This document shows, piece by piece, positions 27,613 to 40,900 of a stretch of DNA of 64,000 nt (the first letter of the stretch is position 1; each line of letters begins with the position of its first letter). The translations under genes and the position numbers were made by a program. The notes under the pieces are model-generated. The model saw only the letters and a list, made by a program, of their open reading frames with translations, did no database searches and had not been told where the DNA came from. The DNA comes from Himantopus leucocephalus (lineage: Eukaryota > Chordata > Aves > Charadriiformes > Recurvirostridae), in assembly GCA_003993805.1 (NCBI GenBank), contig RSEF01000001.1, positions 57,600,974 through 57,664,973 on the forward strand, given 5' to 3'.

Positions 27613-30600
27613 ACATCATGAATACCTGCAAAATACAGCAAAGTGGTATTACCAAATTCAATAGATGTTACTATATTAAATAATTTAACATTTATCTGCT
27701 TCTCTCCATGGAGTACCAAACAATCAGGTCTGATTGTCTTATTATTCCCTAATGAATAAGTAACAAAAATTCGTTTTGAATGTGTTTTTAATGTATCCTC
27801 ATTAGTTGTCCATTGTACATACTTCTGGCTTGCTCATCATCATTGTCATGCAGAATTTTGTCTCACTCTCTCAACAGTGCCTATATGCAAGCTTATGATA
27901 TTGTTAAATGCTACCACTTTTGATCCAAGACAGTAATCATTTTAGTCCAGCATATTTGTTCACTCCTAGCCATTATAATATTTCAGCCCGGCCATTATTT
28001 ATTTAAATGTTATGTTAAAAAAAACAGATTTATTGAATAATGCTACTAAATTGTCTAACTCAATATTATCCAACAAATTCCAGTGATTATTACTTCATTA
28101 AATAAAAAAAAAAACCCTTTTTTATATGTGCTCTTTTTATAAAAAATAATTGTTCTTTATCTTAGAGGAAAAATGAATAACTGCCTTCTAAAGGACGATG
28201 CATAACTTTTATTACCTCTAATACATTCATTCTTAGCCATCTTCTTTCAAAAACACACAATTCTACCCTTTCAAATCTCCCCTTAGATACAAACCAAACA
28301 TGATGTTAGTTTTATTGCCTTTATATACCCTAATCTTCTTGATTTTCTGACATAAGAGAGTAAAAACTGAATCTTCTCTGTGAATACATACCATCCCCGT
28401 TTTCAACAACATTAATATAAGATGTTTTTAAGCATATTTTTTCACTCTTTTTTTAATGTACATAAGTATCAACTTCCCTTTCCAGATGACAGAAGTAAGC
28501 AGAAATTGACATTTATATGCCTGTGATGAAATCCAAATCTTTTTCCTGAGACTACACAGAACCTTTCTTCATGTTTAAATTTAAATTACTGCTGCCAGCC
28601 TTTATTATCTATTATATAACCACATTAAATTTAATCAGATATACTGCTGCCACTTCTGTGAAATCCCTCTGAAGTGCAGTCACTATGATCTTACATGTTT
28701 TTACAATCTTCAGTTTTACTCTGTAAGCAAAAAAAAAAAACCAGGGGCACCTTATAACTTCATTACCTGGAATAAATACTGAGAGATTTAAGTAAAATCC
28801 TTTAACGTATACTGTGCTGTGAACAGCACAAAAGCACTTTCTGGAACTATGTCTTCTTTAATCTAAACTCATGTCACATATCCAAAGACAGTAAGATATT
28901 GTATTTGTACTTGCAAATCAATAATGTAGTTTATGTATTATGCTTCTGAACACAATAGCATAAATTTTCAATAAAAGAAAATTTTGCAAGCAATCAACTA
29001 CTACACAAGATTAAAGGAACTGATCTGAAGAAAATACTTCAATTTGGAACTTCAGTTTTATTAAGTGTATATGGCAGATTTTTATTATTTTTAAAATAGT
29101 TTTAGTTCAAAAATTCTCAAGACTTCAAAAAATATGGAGAATAGTTATTGTTACTAAGTGAAAAAAACCAACACTTCAAATTCATTCTTAAGTAAGGACT
29201 GGAAATATATGATAAACTTTTGAACAGCGAATAAAAGGAACCTATCTTAAAAGTCAATTTTAGGAAAACAATCATTAAAATAAAATATCAAATTTATGAA
29301 AGGAAGAGATTGAGATGTATTGTATCCAATACGTACATCTTGCAAATATATATATACTTAGACACAGAGATATGGAAGTGTAGAAGTTCTTAATATCCTA
29401 TTTTTCGCTTTGCAACCACAGGCTGTCCAAAGCAAACAAAAAGTAACATATCATTCTCTGGTACTCACAGGAATTTTTTCTTACATGGACATAAATCCCA
29501 TACTTCTCTTTTCTGATTTTTTTAAATTAAGAAACACAATAAGCAAATATATTGCAATAATACAGCACATTTCTGGTTTTGATATTACATTTAGTATAAT
29601 TTGCTCTTACATGAATACGTATACAGGAACCTCAAACCTGACAAGAAACCCGTAATGATGTTAGTTAGTACTCCAAGGACAGAGGAATCTAAATTAAAGC
29701 AATTTACTTGCAGGAGCTCAGGAAGATTCCTCACAATATACACAATATTCTTCTGTTCGTTTTCCCGACAAAATTTTTCAGGTTCCCTGCCTTGCAAGTT
29801 ATACCTATTTAAATTTTCTTACTTGCTCTTGAATTCACACAAATTGTTTGAATACACACAATGTGTCACCTCTGCATTGTAATACACCTCTAAATTCAGC
29901 CCTGATATTTTAGTGTGTAGTTTAAATATATACCATGATGTTAAATAAATTTTCCTCTTATAAGAATTACAAGTGTTTGTTTTTAAGCAGTTTGTACTAT
30001 CAACTGTTTTAAAAATGCATGATTTTAACGTCGCAATGAAAAAAAGTTGGAGAACTCATATAAGATGGCTGCTTTTGTTCCTGAAATTACTGAGCCAGAC
30101 TGCCATCTATTGGAAAATAAATATTTTTTAAATTATACTTTTTTTTTGAAAACTGAAACTACTATAAGTTATTCTCAAAAGCTGATTTTGCTAGCAATCA
30201 TACTTAAGACAGCTCAATTTTTTAAAAGGAAACGCCTAAGTTAACTAAACTGCGATGCATTCAAGGATTTTCCAACATCTCTTTCCACCTCATGTTTTCT
30301 GAAACATACTTTGAAGCACACCACCTCTTCTGACTTGCTGGACGATCAAATCCTAGTTATTTGGAGTGAAAGGTTTGTATTTAGCAAACAGAAAATCTGT
30401 AGTATGTCAGCACTGAACGATATACAAGTACAAAGCTTTCCCAGCTCGCCTGTGCAGCAGCTATCAGGGCTCTCCATGTCTTTGCATACACAGGGGAACT
30501 AAAGAGCATATTCAAGTCACAACGACCAAAATGGGGAAAAAAGGCAGAGAGGAACTAGGAGCAAAAAAAATCTATGAATCCACCATCAACTCCATCCAGT

Positions 30601-33600
30601 GTACAAGCCTTTGAGAAAAATGGGCAATTCCAACTGAGATGATGCCTAGGTGTATAATGCCTTTTTGGAGCTCTCTGAAGTAGCATAATAACCCACATTC
30701 CAGTTGCAAAATTATGTTCAGTCTGGCCTCTAATGTTGTGGGGACAATGAACTGGGAGTTGTTGTCTGACATCTCATAATATACATGTTTTAATGACTGG
30801 TGAAGATAGACTAAGAAACATAGAAATAATATTTTACATGACAGCACATCAAAAGTACATTGAAACACAGCCAGAGTTGCAAAATGAAGCACTGAAATTA
30901 TAAAGTTTTCAGTGTAGCTTTAACTTGACTTTCTTTAGTTTAGTCTTTGTAATATACTCTTCAAACAAAAGACTTAACTTATTCTCATCTGACTTTGTGC
31001 TATTCAGCAAACACGAATTCACAGTTTTCATCCTCTTCATTAATTCCTCTCCTCATTCAGGAAGGTAACACAGTCTGCTTTTCTAGAACTCTAAATTTTT
31101 CCCAGTTTCCCTTTAAGCTTTTGGAATGGAAGTGTCCTTTTTTTACTCATCTCCAGATCTGTTCCTATTCACATCTACACTGTGGTGTCTATTCTTACTC
31201 TCCTTACTTTTACTTACTGCTCCATTGTATCCTCCCTCTCCCAGATGTTCATGCCTTCCAGTCCTCAAGATCCTGTCCTTCAATTTGCCTATTCAGCTCT
31301 TCCATGTCCTGAGGAAACTTAGGAGTCAATACAGAGCTGACTACTAATTTGGAATTAAGGTGACTAAACCCAAAATTTTCATCCACAAAGTTCTTTTTCA
31401 GTTTCATCTATCCTCAGAGTTGTGTAAACTCTGCTTCCTATTTGACTTTAAGATACTATAAGCACATAAACTTCTGGTTTTGTTAATGCCCTACATCACA
31501 CATGTCACACACCTGCTCAGCACAAACATATTAAGTAATAAAATGTATAGTGTTTTCAATGCAAAATTTTAAGAAAAGAAGGAAATCCATTGGTCCAAAC
31601 ATACCAGAACAACTTGCTAACTGGTTGTTGGATGACTAATTGTCCAACAACTCATCAAACAGAAGAATGGATTCAATTCTGTCCTTGGCCTAAGAGAGTT
31701 CCAACCCACAACTTCTTCAAAAGAAAATGTACTATTCTACCAGTTCTGTATCACTGAGCAACAAACAGTGCAAGATATCTGAGGCCAGAAAAGGAACAGC
31801 ATTTGCTAGTGAATAGGGAGCCCTAAGTCCCACTCTTAGGATCACATTGCTATTTTTCCAGTGGTTGTAAAATCCAGAAAGAATACTGGAGGGGATCAAC
31901 AGGCTGATGCTTAGTCCTTTTATTTGGGAGACTATAAATGCAATGTTAAAACCCGCTCTTACACCATAGAGAGAACTGAACCCCACTCTTCCACTTTCCA
32001 GATGAAGCCTTTTACTGTTAAGTTACTGCATTAAAAAGTAAGCATCCCCACTACCCTTACACTAGACAAGCAGCGAGCCCTGCTCTTTCAAATAGAAGGG
32101 GTTGGCACTTAGATTCAAGAGAGAATTCCAGGCTGTGGATCCTAGATAGGCAGACACTCCTTTCTGCAGTCCTGAATCAACCTAAACCTTATTTAGCCAG
32201 AACACATGTGATTTGACCCTCTGCAAAAGAACCAGTTGTTAAAAAAAACCCACCCTGCTTTGAAACACACTCTGCTTCTTGATGCTTTCTCTTTCACAAG
32301 CCAATGCTAGCCTCAGGAGGTGGCTCCTGATGCTCCTTGCTCCAACTTACTAAGTTTTTGACCCACAAACTACTATTCCAAAGAGAAACTCCCCAGTCTT
32401 GGCCTCCTATCTCGCTGAATAATAGCATGATGCAAAAAAATGCAGATGTCTCCTAGCACTCAGTTCCTTTACAGAATCTCCACAAGGGTCACGAAGTGTT
32501 GTTTTGGAACGTATTCAGATCACTGGACTACAGGAGAAGTTGAAAAGCCTGCACCAGTCATCATCTCTGAAAACAACATTTGTCCAGTAAATGGCATCAT
32601 CCAACGCAATACCAGGGTCCTGACTTCTATACATCTTCAGAGCCGATGCTGGCAGAGTTAACAATGAATAAAAGAGAAGTTCCCACTTACTCTGCTGAGC
32701 TTTTTACAGAAGCTTCCCAGGGAGGAGAAAACAAAAGACAGAAAAAGCTAAGAAACTTTCTCTTCTTTAATACATATCCAGGAAATCTATTTCTGACTCT
32801 CCATCTCTATATATGTTTCCACTTCTCTCTTTCCCTCTGTAACTCCACATTCTTATACATAAATATTCATTTAAGTTTCTTCAAACATCACACTACTGTC
32901 GCACTTCTTCCACCACCACACTTGCTGGTCCTGCCCCCAGAGTAGTTTGGCAGCATTCACCTTTGGAACCATTTTCAGAGCTAAACATATCTCTTCATTT
33001 TAGTGCTTCTTCTTGATTACTCTTTGATGGCTCCTTACAGTGTGTGTGGGTTTTCATATCACCCAGGCACTATACGGGGAGTCCACACACCAAGGGAAGG
33101 CGGCGCATCCCCAGATCTATAAGACGGTGTGTCAAAACTGGGATCAAGTTCCTTTTTTTCATGCAAGGCAGCCAGGTAGCAACTGAATAGACTGAGTGAC
33201 CTTGAAATACTTTAAAAAATGAAACGGATGTTTTGGATCATACAGGAAAGGCCCACATCGCAGCAGAGTCCTCTCCATATAGGCCTGTATAGTCGGGTTT
33301 GCTCTAGGGGAAACAGTGCTCTGCCCTGCATCCCGACTTCACGTTGGCAGTGTGTGCTTATCATCCTGATCCTAGTTTTCTTTGAAAGAAAAGCTGGGTG
33401 CACTAGTAGGAGAGCGCCACAACATGCTTTAAGCAGTCCGTACTTTTGAAGATTTGTTTTCACATCTAGTTGAATACACAAATAGATGAAAACTCAAAAA
33501 ATGTATTGCCTAAAAAATGTATTTACCTGTGTATTTCCTTGCCGCATGTAAATTACAGATTTACTGTCTATTCACATTGTATTTCATTTAGATCTGTAAA

Positions 33601-34593
33601 AATTTCAGTCTGAGTAGACAGAATTATATAGATTACACTTTCTGCAAAACAGCAGCTGAGCAGATTTAAATAGCAGTGAGCACCTACATACAGAGAGACA
33701 CTAGAACGATGTATAAAAATGCATAAATGGGATCGGTACCTTGTTCAGACTGACTTCAACATGGTTCACGCATCTAATCATTCAAACATGTAGAAGGGCT
33801 TTAAAAAGCATCTACTGCATTTCAGGGCAGCTAAGCATCTTTGTAAATCTCATTCTATCTACATATACTGTAATAAATCCTCTAGAACATCAAAGTCCTT
33901 AACTTGCCATGTTTTTCCCTACATATGAGAGCACAATTTTTCTTAACTTATGAAAAACATTAATTGAAATTTAGCACTTGGCATTTTCCCCTCTGCTCTG
34001 TGCTTTATTCCCTGGGCAATCCCATTCACTTACTTATTGAGGAAGAGAATTCAACTTAAAAAAAAGAAAAAGAAGTCTTCTTACACTGTAAAGAAAAAAT
34101 GAATCCTAGAGCACTTTATTCCCAGGATTAGTAGTAATGAAGTCTTTAATACAATTAGGCTACTGGGAAAGCTATACAGTAATAAAATGTATAAGAATCA
34201 TAACTGAAGATGCTTAGCTGCTTCTTTTGGGGGGCACTTCTGATCAGATTCTGCAAGCATTTAGTGTTCGGTATACTACTGAGCATAGTGATTTCAACGG
34301 ATTTCTCAAAAAACCCTCTTCCCTGCATTCCCCATGCTCAAAAGAGCAACTAACCTGAACTTTTGGTCATGTTAGTGGTGTCATAAAAAGCCATTCTGAA
34401 GTGTAGTAAGCAATATCTTTGTAAAATAAGGGCAACATTAAATTATAAACCTGTAAGGAGTCCATGCTATGTTATTTTTTCTATTATGTTAGACTTGTAC
34501 TATTCTCACTCTTGTACCTTTTTCTTTCTTGAATGTGCCATAAATAAAGCAGATATAACTGAATGTATTGTCTTTGTATCCCATCTTACTTAC

Positions 34594-34769
34594 TACATTA
34601 AGCTTGGTTTGGCTTCCACTGGTCATAAGATCTTCCTCTGATACTTTACTAAAATTGTCCAGATAATGGTCTGATATTGTATGAGACAGATCTTCAAAAG
34701 AGTATTCCTTTTCTTGGCACAATTTGATTTCATCTAAGAGCTTTGATAATTCTCCAGTCACAGCTTCAC
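34594..34769 (-). CDS. ANKS1B: ANKS1B exon E: conserved helical linker
   Basis: This 176-bp exon enters in phase 1 and leaves in phase 0. After the split Ser codon it reads EAVTGELSKLLDEIKLCQEK, then a stretch containing YSFEDLSHTISDHYLDNFSK, and ends GSQTKLNV. The ELSKLLDEIKLCQEK part looks amphipathic and helical, and matches ANKS1B as I recall it. The acceptor is TTTTTAAAG|GTGAAG, with a good branch-point candidate (TGACTAAT) about 25 bases upstream. The end of the exon is a tandem donor: GTA|GTAAGT was chosen because it gives the best consensus, keeps phase 0 with exon F, and yields V|R as expected. An open reading frame continues past the donor for about 35 codons, but this is intron. 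Skipping this exon alone would shift the frame. Confidence 0.93.
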
Positions 34770-37700
34770 CTTTAAAAACAGACACACCATTAGTCAATAA
34801 TTGGAATACCAGGGGTAATTTATGCCTAAAAAGGAAATGTACATTCTTTAAGTTTTATTGAGTATCTGTTATATTCCATGCCTTATCATCTAAACAGTGA
34901 TCTTCATACACAATTATCACCTCAGAAATAATGGCATCTCATTCCAGAATGGGAATCATTGGAGGTAATCTACGTAATTCCGCATTCCCCTGCACCTTGC
35001 ATTTAATTAGGATGAATTACGATACATACTTATACTTTCTCGGTTTGCTAATCCTGAAAATTGGCTAAAAATAGCAACTATTGAAGAATGTAGAAGTAAT
35101 CCAGGAAAGGAAAGTTTCCACAAACATACAAAATCAGTGTCCCATACTCTGCATTGGGTTCATGTTTGCTGCTGTGATCAATTAATACGCTACACAGGTT
35201 CCATAAACTGTAAGTAGGTTGGCACTGAGTTTCCAAGAATGCACATCTGTTCCATCAAAGTAGCTATGTTTTATAAACAATTCTTGCTCACTTTCCCAGG
35301 ATTAAGTGGGATGGTGGAAGGATATACTGGGCAAAACTCACAAGCTTAAACTGCTGTAAGGAGGCATGTTTTATCAGAAACCCATGTTCAGTGCATTCTG
35401 CATTGTGTTTCATGTTTTCTCCTTAATTTATCAGGTATCTTTAGTTAAAAAAATCTACCAAAATAGTAAGACAATGGGCTTTATATGTCTACACTAACTG
35501 AGGGCCACTATTAGAAACACTAGTAGTAATAAGTATTAGGATCACATCGAGTGCTAACTTTTCTACAAATAGCCCACTGGCAGCAGCAAGACTTCCAAGC
35601 TATTTGTTATCAGAACCTAAGGCAATTGTTCATAATCTAGTGCATATGTGTTACACATCTGCCTTCAGCAATTGCAATGAAAATGTGAGTGAAAGCCAAG
35701 TTTTTGCAGGGGCAAATAAGAGGCCCCTTCTCTTGACTAGGTTTACAAGAGTCCTATTGTTGGAAACTACAGTCCTTAGACTTGATAAAATACAGACATA
35801 ATTCCATTTTACTCCATCTTTGGGAATAAAATGCTGAAAAGGAAAAACAAGAGTGAGTATATTAAGCTCAGCATACATACAACACACATATGTACATTCA
35901 TGTACCTAAAGAAGCCCCGGATAAGATTATATCTGCTAGGTTTAGCGTTCTTTTTATGTCATTTTTCTTCCTAGTCACTCTTTGTTATGCTAGGTAAACA
36001 TAGATATTCTAAAATATTTTTTAAATTACAACTATGGCCATTTATGACTGGAATTTTCAGAGGCAAAACCAGAGGTTTTTAATTAAAAGAATCTAATTGC
36101 CTTTTAATATCCAAGTAACAGAAATTTTGCATTCAAAACGCTAATTACTCTTAGTCAATGGTAACTTTGCATGGAACTCTTAAATGAGACAAAGATATAA
36201 TCTGGTTTATTTATATTCTGCTTTTTAATTAGAAAATTGAAATTATTCCAGATTAACATTACAATAACTAAAAATTGCAAGTGAAATACCTAAATATTAA
36301 GAACTACTTTAAAATCATGATACAGTGCCCTAAAAACAAACTACTCTTTCCTGCAGAATTATGTTCATGTTCCCAATCCCATGTTCTCCCACGTATGGCC
36401 TGCAATATTTCTTACTGGGCAAGGATGAATTCTGTGTGACAAAATTGGAACTGCAACGGTGCTGACTGACCTGTGAGTAAGTGTACACTAACTGGCTGGC
36501 TGATTGCTGCCAGAACAAATACATAAAAGACAAATTTTGCCTATTTCTTTCAGTGCAGGTACTAATTAAGGTCTATATCTCCTCTATCTGGCTACCTATT
36601 TTCATGAAAGTCAGAGAACAGTAACAGACACTGATACTGCTATCTGTCTTCCAAATTTGGTTTAAATTATTTGAAATTAGATTGTCAACGAATGGAAGAC
36701 GGATGGATGGGAAGCACAATCAAGTACAATCTCTTTCCTTTAGAATCAGATTACACAATAGACAAGCAAAAGCCAACTAGCATGTTTTACAGTATTTATA
36801 CCTTGAAAGTGGAAACAAGGAATGTGAGATCGTGACCTTATCATTAAGAAGTAAAACATATTTTAAAAATATTTACTACTTAATTTCAGGACAGACATTT
36901 CTATTGCGTAGGGTAGTGGACTTCATGATTCTACTAATCTCAAAGGAACTATTTATCTTTATACACCATATGTCTGTTAAGTACCCCATTGGGAAACATG
37001 AATGGAACTAGAGCATTTGTTTACTATCACCGTGAAGGTCATAATCTGGCCTGCAGCAGTAAGCTTAGTTTTCTCATGAATGAAAACTCTCCCTGTAAAG
37101 GTGTTTAAAAAAAAAAAATCCACACACACACCAAAACCAAAGAGAGGCTTAGTTACTTGCCAGCAGTCAATTAGATTTACTTTGGATGATTACAGAAGGC
37201 AGAAGTCAATTTTGGTTCTACAGGAAGACGATTTTCATGGAAGAGCAGGACAACACCACACTCACGAAATGCCCTATTTAAGTGGCTGTGGTGTGTAAAG
37301 GGTAAATCAGAACATAAGACGGAAGCACGTGCGCACAACAGGGATAGTCACGGTATATGAAAGACGTGTTAGAAGACAAATGAAGAGCAGTACACACGTG
37401 ATCTTTGAAAGAGGCATCCAAACGTAACACAATTGGGAGAGGTACTCACTGGGAAAGATTAAGTAAATTCAATCTTTAACTTGAATGCAATGTCTGCAGA
37501 GTATTTCGACATAGCTAGTATACTTTTACTTAATTATGAAATGTGTAAGGTCAGGTAAATTAAAAAGATTTAAGATCAAATAATGTAATACATTGTAATC
37601 CATCAGTGACTTGTCCTTTCTGAGAATACAGTTCTTTTCTTTCCTATATGACATGGATTACAATGTACACAGTCAAGATAGGTAATTCATGGTGGAAAAA

Positions 37701-37835
37701 AGCTTCTCAATATCAGCAACTTTCTTGATCTCTCTTTTTCATTTTGTATGTTTGTATGGATGTCTTAGCAACATAATTTTAATATTAAAGAGAAGTTCAG
37801 TACAGCTTCTGTATTCACACAGTACATGTATTTAC
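34770..37835 (-). other. ANKS1B: ANKS1B intron D-E (3066 bp)
   Basis: A short intron with donor GTAAAT and a TTTTTAAAG acceptor. Apart from a short A run with CACACA at about 37106-37132, I see no repeat or coding signal. ORFs at 35604-35801, 35651-35887, 36330-36533 and 37080-37298 look random. Confidence 0.9.
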
Positions 37836-37946
37836 TTTTAGCCTTTGGAGACGGAGGAACTTCTGGGGACAAAATGCAAGACTGATGTTCTGCGCATTCC
37901 ACTGGGCGTTCCTCTGAAATACTTGCATTTCCTGTTTCCATATATT
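37836..37946 (-). CDS. ANKS1B: ANKS1B exon D: variable linker after the ankyrin array
   Basis: This 111-bp exon is phase 1 at both ends. With the split Glu codon it begins EYMETGNASISEERP and ends PEVPPSPKAK. It is low in hydrophobic residues and rich in Glu, Ser and Pro, so probably disordered. The start EY and the end of the type SPK-K match what I remember of mammalian ANKS1B; the middle does not, which fits a fast-evolving linker. The acceptor is ATTGCAG with a weak pyrimidine tract; the donor is AAA|GTAAAT. Because it is symmetric and has a weak acceptor, it is a reasonable candidate cassette exon. The exact function of the peptide is unknown. Position and frame between exons C and E make it a real exon rather than a chance ORF. 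Confidence 0.88.
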
Positions 37947-40900
37947 CTGCAATTTAAAGATATACATACACTTAAACTCCTGAATTAAGGGGGTTTACTC
38001 CAATCAAAAGTATATTTGCTACTACATTTTTCATTAAAGCCTTTCCAATTTTTCATATTACAACCTTGTAATTATTCATAAACACTGCTGCAAGGTAATC
38101 ATTTATTGAAAGTATTATAAAACACTATAATGTCTGGTTCTTTAATCTGCTGAAACTGTTAAAGAAATCTCATTGTAGGAGTAATGAGTTGCGACTTTTC
38201 CCGTCTCCTTGAAATATCTATGTAACTGTTCCATTATATTATTACTGTTGAGTCTTCTTTTGTTCTAAATTTGTTAAGAGCTTTTAGTCAAGATATTCAG
38301 GATGTTCACTATAAGTAGATATATTGATACCGTTAAGAAAACCAAATATTCTGCTTGCAGCACAGAGATAGTACATGAGAAAAAAGAATGCAATCTCAAA
38401 AATTTATTTAAAACTAGCAGTCTAAAAAGCAGCATTCTAAAATTTTTGAGCTTATCCTCCGTAAAACTTCTCTTGTTCCACCTTCATGACAATGTTTATA
38501 AGAACAGAAAAACATGGAATGATGAACATGTTAAACTTTAATTTCATTACTATTATTTTTGTGTAAATATATACATTATTTTCATGTGCTTTTCTACACA
38601 GGCTAGCTCAATGGATCACCAAGACCTTAATGAATGTTATTGTAGGATAACTAATCGATTAGAAATTAATTTATGCAATAGTGGTGCTTTTTTTTTTCCA
38701 GCAGAGTGACTGGTTCTCAGTTCAAGCAGTTATTCTGCATCTGCATATTCTTGATTCTCTGAAGTTGCTTAAACGACTTCTTTCCAATATGAAATAGCAA
38801 CTACAATAGTACATGTTGCAACACACACAAAAGCAAACTACAATAACTGTTTTCATCACTATCACACTGAAGAACTAAAGAGTTTCTGGGAAGTTAAATC
38901 TCCCTGATTTAATTTCTACAGTCCACGACGCGCTTGTTTAGCTTGCTGTTATTCCTGATTAAATAACAAATCCCAAGACCCAAATATAACCTGTGATAAA
39001 ATAGACATCTGAAAAAATGAAAGTGTAAATGGCAGAGAACAGCATGCAGTTTCAGAATGCTTTGCAGGTTGTTGGTTTTTTTAAAAAGAACGTATGATTT
39101 GAAAATGTCATATATTAAGTTTGATGGCTGGCAATGGTCCCCTGGATAATCTGTCATACATTTCTTCATATGAAAATGGGCACTTCTATTTTTTGTGTAG
39201 TGCTGAAAGCAAAGAAGCAAAGATGAGCTGGAAGAGACCATGAGAAAACCAGTAGCATGACAAAATGCTCTAGAATGTTTTCCAGCTGTCAGCTATATTA
39301 TTTGTCAAGTTAACATGCAAGATGGAGGAGAAATAAAAAGGAAGCTAGACCCAAAGAAAAATAAAAGGAAAAAAGGAATTAATGCCCGAAAATATTTGCT
39401 TGATAATTGTGCAACTGCCCAAAAGCAAACCTAAAATGAAGTTCTAGGAGGTGGGAGCAATAAAATTATTGGATCAATACAAATATTATTAGGAAAGGAA
39501 ATGCAGGGGAGATGGTGAAGGACTTTTAACCTTGCTATCCAATATTCATATGACTGTGGTTTTAAAATAATACTCTATTTTTATTCTTTGTCAGGCCCCA
39601 CTTTCAGACCACTGTACTTACCTGCTGAAGGCTAGTTCTAAGAAGGAAATCCCAAGTTCAATGTAAGTCTCATAAATACTTATTTTTAAAACTGCAGAGT
39701 TTCTTCCAGAAAACACTACAAAAGGCTCAGCACAAGGTATGGTGTAGAAGTGTAGAGTGGGCCAACAGCGTGCCATCCTTGTAAGAGTGCAACCCTCAAA
39801 ACTTAGGACTTCTGTGAGACTTTTACTCCTAATGTGGCTTTATACTTTTGAAAATTCTACCGCATATGGACAAGACAAATAAGGACTTGGACTCAGTTGC
39901 AAGAGGCTTATAGTCTAAGTAAATGTAGACTTACCCATAATGTTATCAAAGAAACAGACACAAAACAGGTGATCTATGTCAAGAGCCAAAGACAAAGCAC
40001 ACACAAGCAGTGGATGCTTTCACCTGCAACCAAATTCTATTCACCTGCAGCTGGCTAGAAATTAATCTTCAAAGACTGTTCAAACTTATTGAAAAAGATG
40101 ATACTGTTACCATCATCTACTCTGACTACAGTGTACCTGAGACACTGCTCTGGATTCTATCACTTTCCTCAAAAAAAAAGAAAGATAATTCAGAACAAAG
40201 CCAAGATTAGTCAATTACACCACTTAATGACCAGAACAGTTTCCCCAGCTGTGGTCTCACAGAGTTTAGAGAAAAGCCTGTCATTCTTATGATAGGGGAG
40301 AGCAAAGGCTGTGTGAGACACGACCAGTCAGATTCATAACGCTGCCTTCACCAGCTTACTGTCATCCTGTTCCAAAGGCAGACAGCATGACTAGCATGTA
40401 AGGGGTGAAGGAAGCATATGTTAATACACACTGCAGAGATGTTTCCTCACCATACTGCTTTGTGAACAACAGAGTATTTTACTTCTGTTGGCTCCAACAT
40501 CAGGCTACAGTTCAGTGAGGATTAATACTAAGAATCTCAAAAACTTTGCCTGCTTAGTAGCATTCTTTTCTACAGTTACTTGATTTTAACATAGCCCCAC
40601 TCGATCTAAACAGGGCCACATGCACAAAAAGTAATAGCATAAAAGTGGTCACACAGCTGTGGAAAATGAGAGCAGTGGGGAATACAAACTCAAGAAGGTA
40701 ACAAGCACTGGGGAGTTCAAACTGATGGAACTCCAGCTTTGTCCGTTTCTGTAACACTGGTTAGGCCAAAGCCAAGCAGAAATGAAAGCGTTACCATGTA
40801 AACAGGGAAACACAGCTGCCTCTCTGCAGAGCGGCCAGAGCCAGGAAGGTCAGCCATGAAGAGAACATGGCCCAGCTCAGCGGGAGCTGCTGTTGAACTT

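Larger units (their letters stand above)
13161..34593 (-). other. ANKS1B: ANKS1B intron E-F (21.4 kb)
   Basis: The longest intron in the window, from the tandem donor of exon E to the CACAG acceptor of exon F. It holds A-rich tracts (14281-14336, 19067-19101), homopolymer runs (25527-25539, 27599-27612, 28729-28740), a possible DNA-transposon remnant with a 17-bp perfect inverted repeat (24793-24972), and another candidate (26695-26853). GC-richer blocks at about 15790-16040 and 18150-18300 are unclassified. No coding exon was found. Confidence 0.88.

Noticed and set aside
29601..29882. 93-codon plus-strand ORF overlapping a minus-strand ORF at 29591-29797
   Set aside because: Both strands are open by chance; no domain, repeats or splice sites support either.
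34489..34593. Open frame continuing past exon E on the minus strand
   Set aside because: A strong GTAAGT donor ends the exon, and exon F continues the protein in phase. The extra codons do not resemble ANKS1B.
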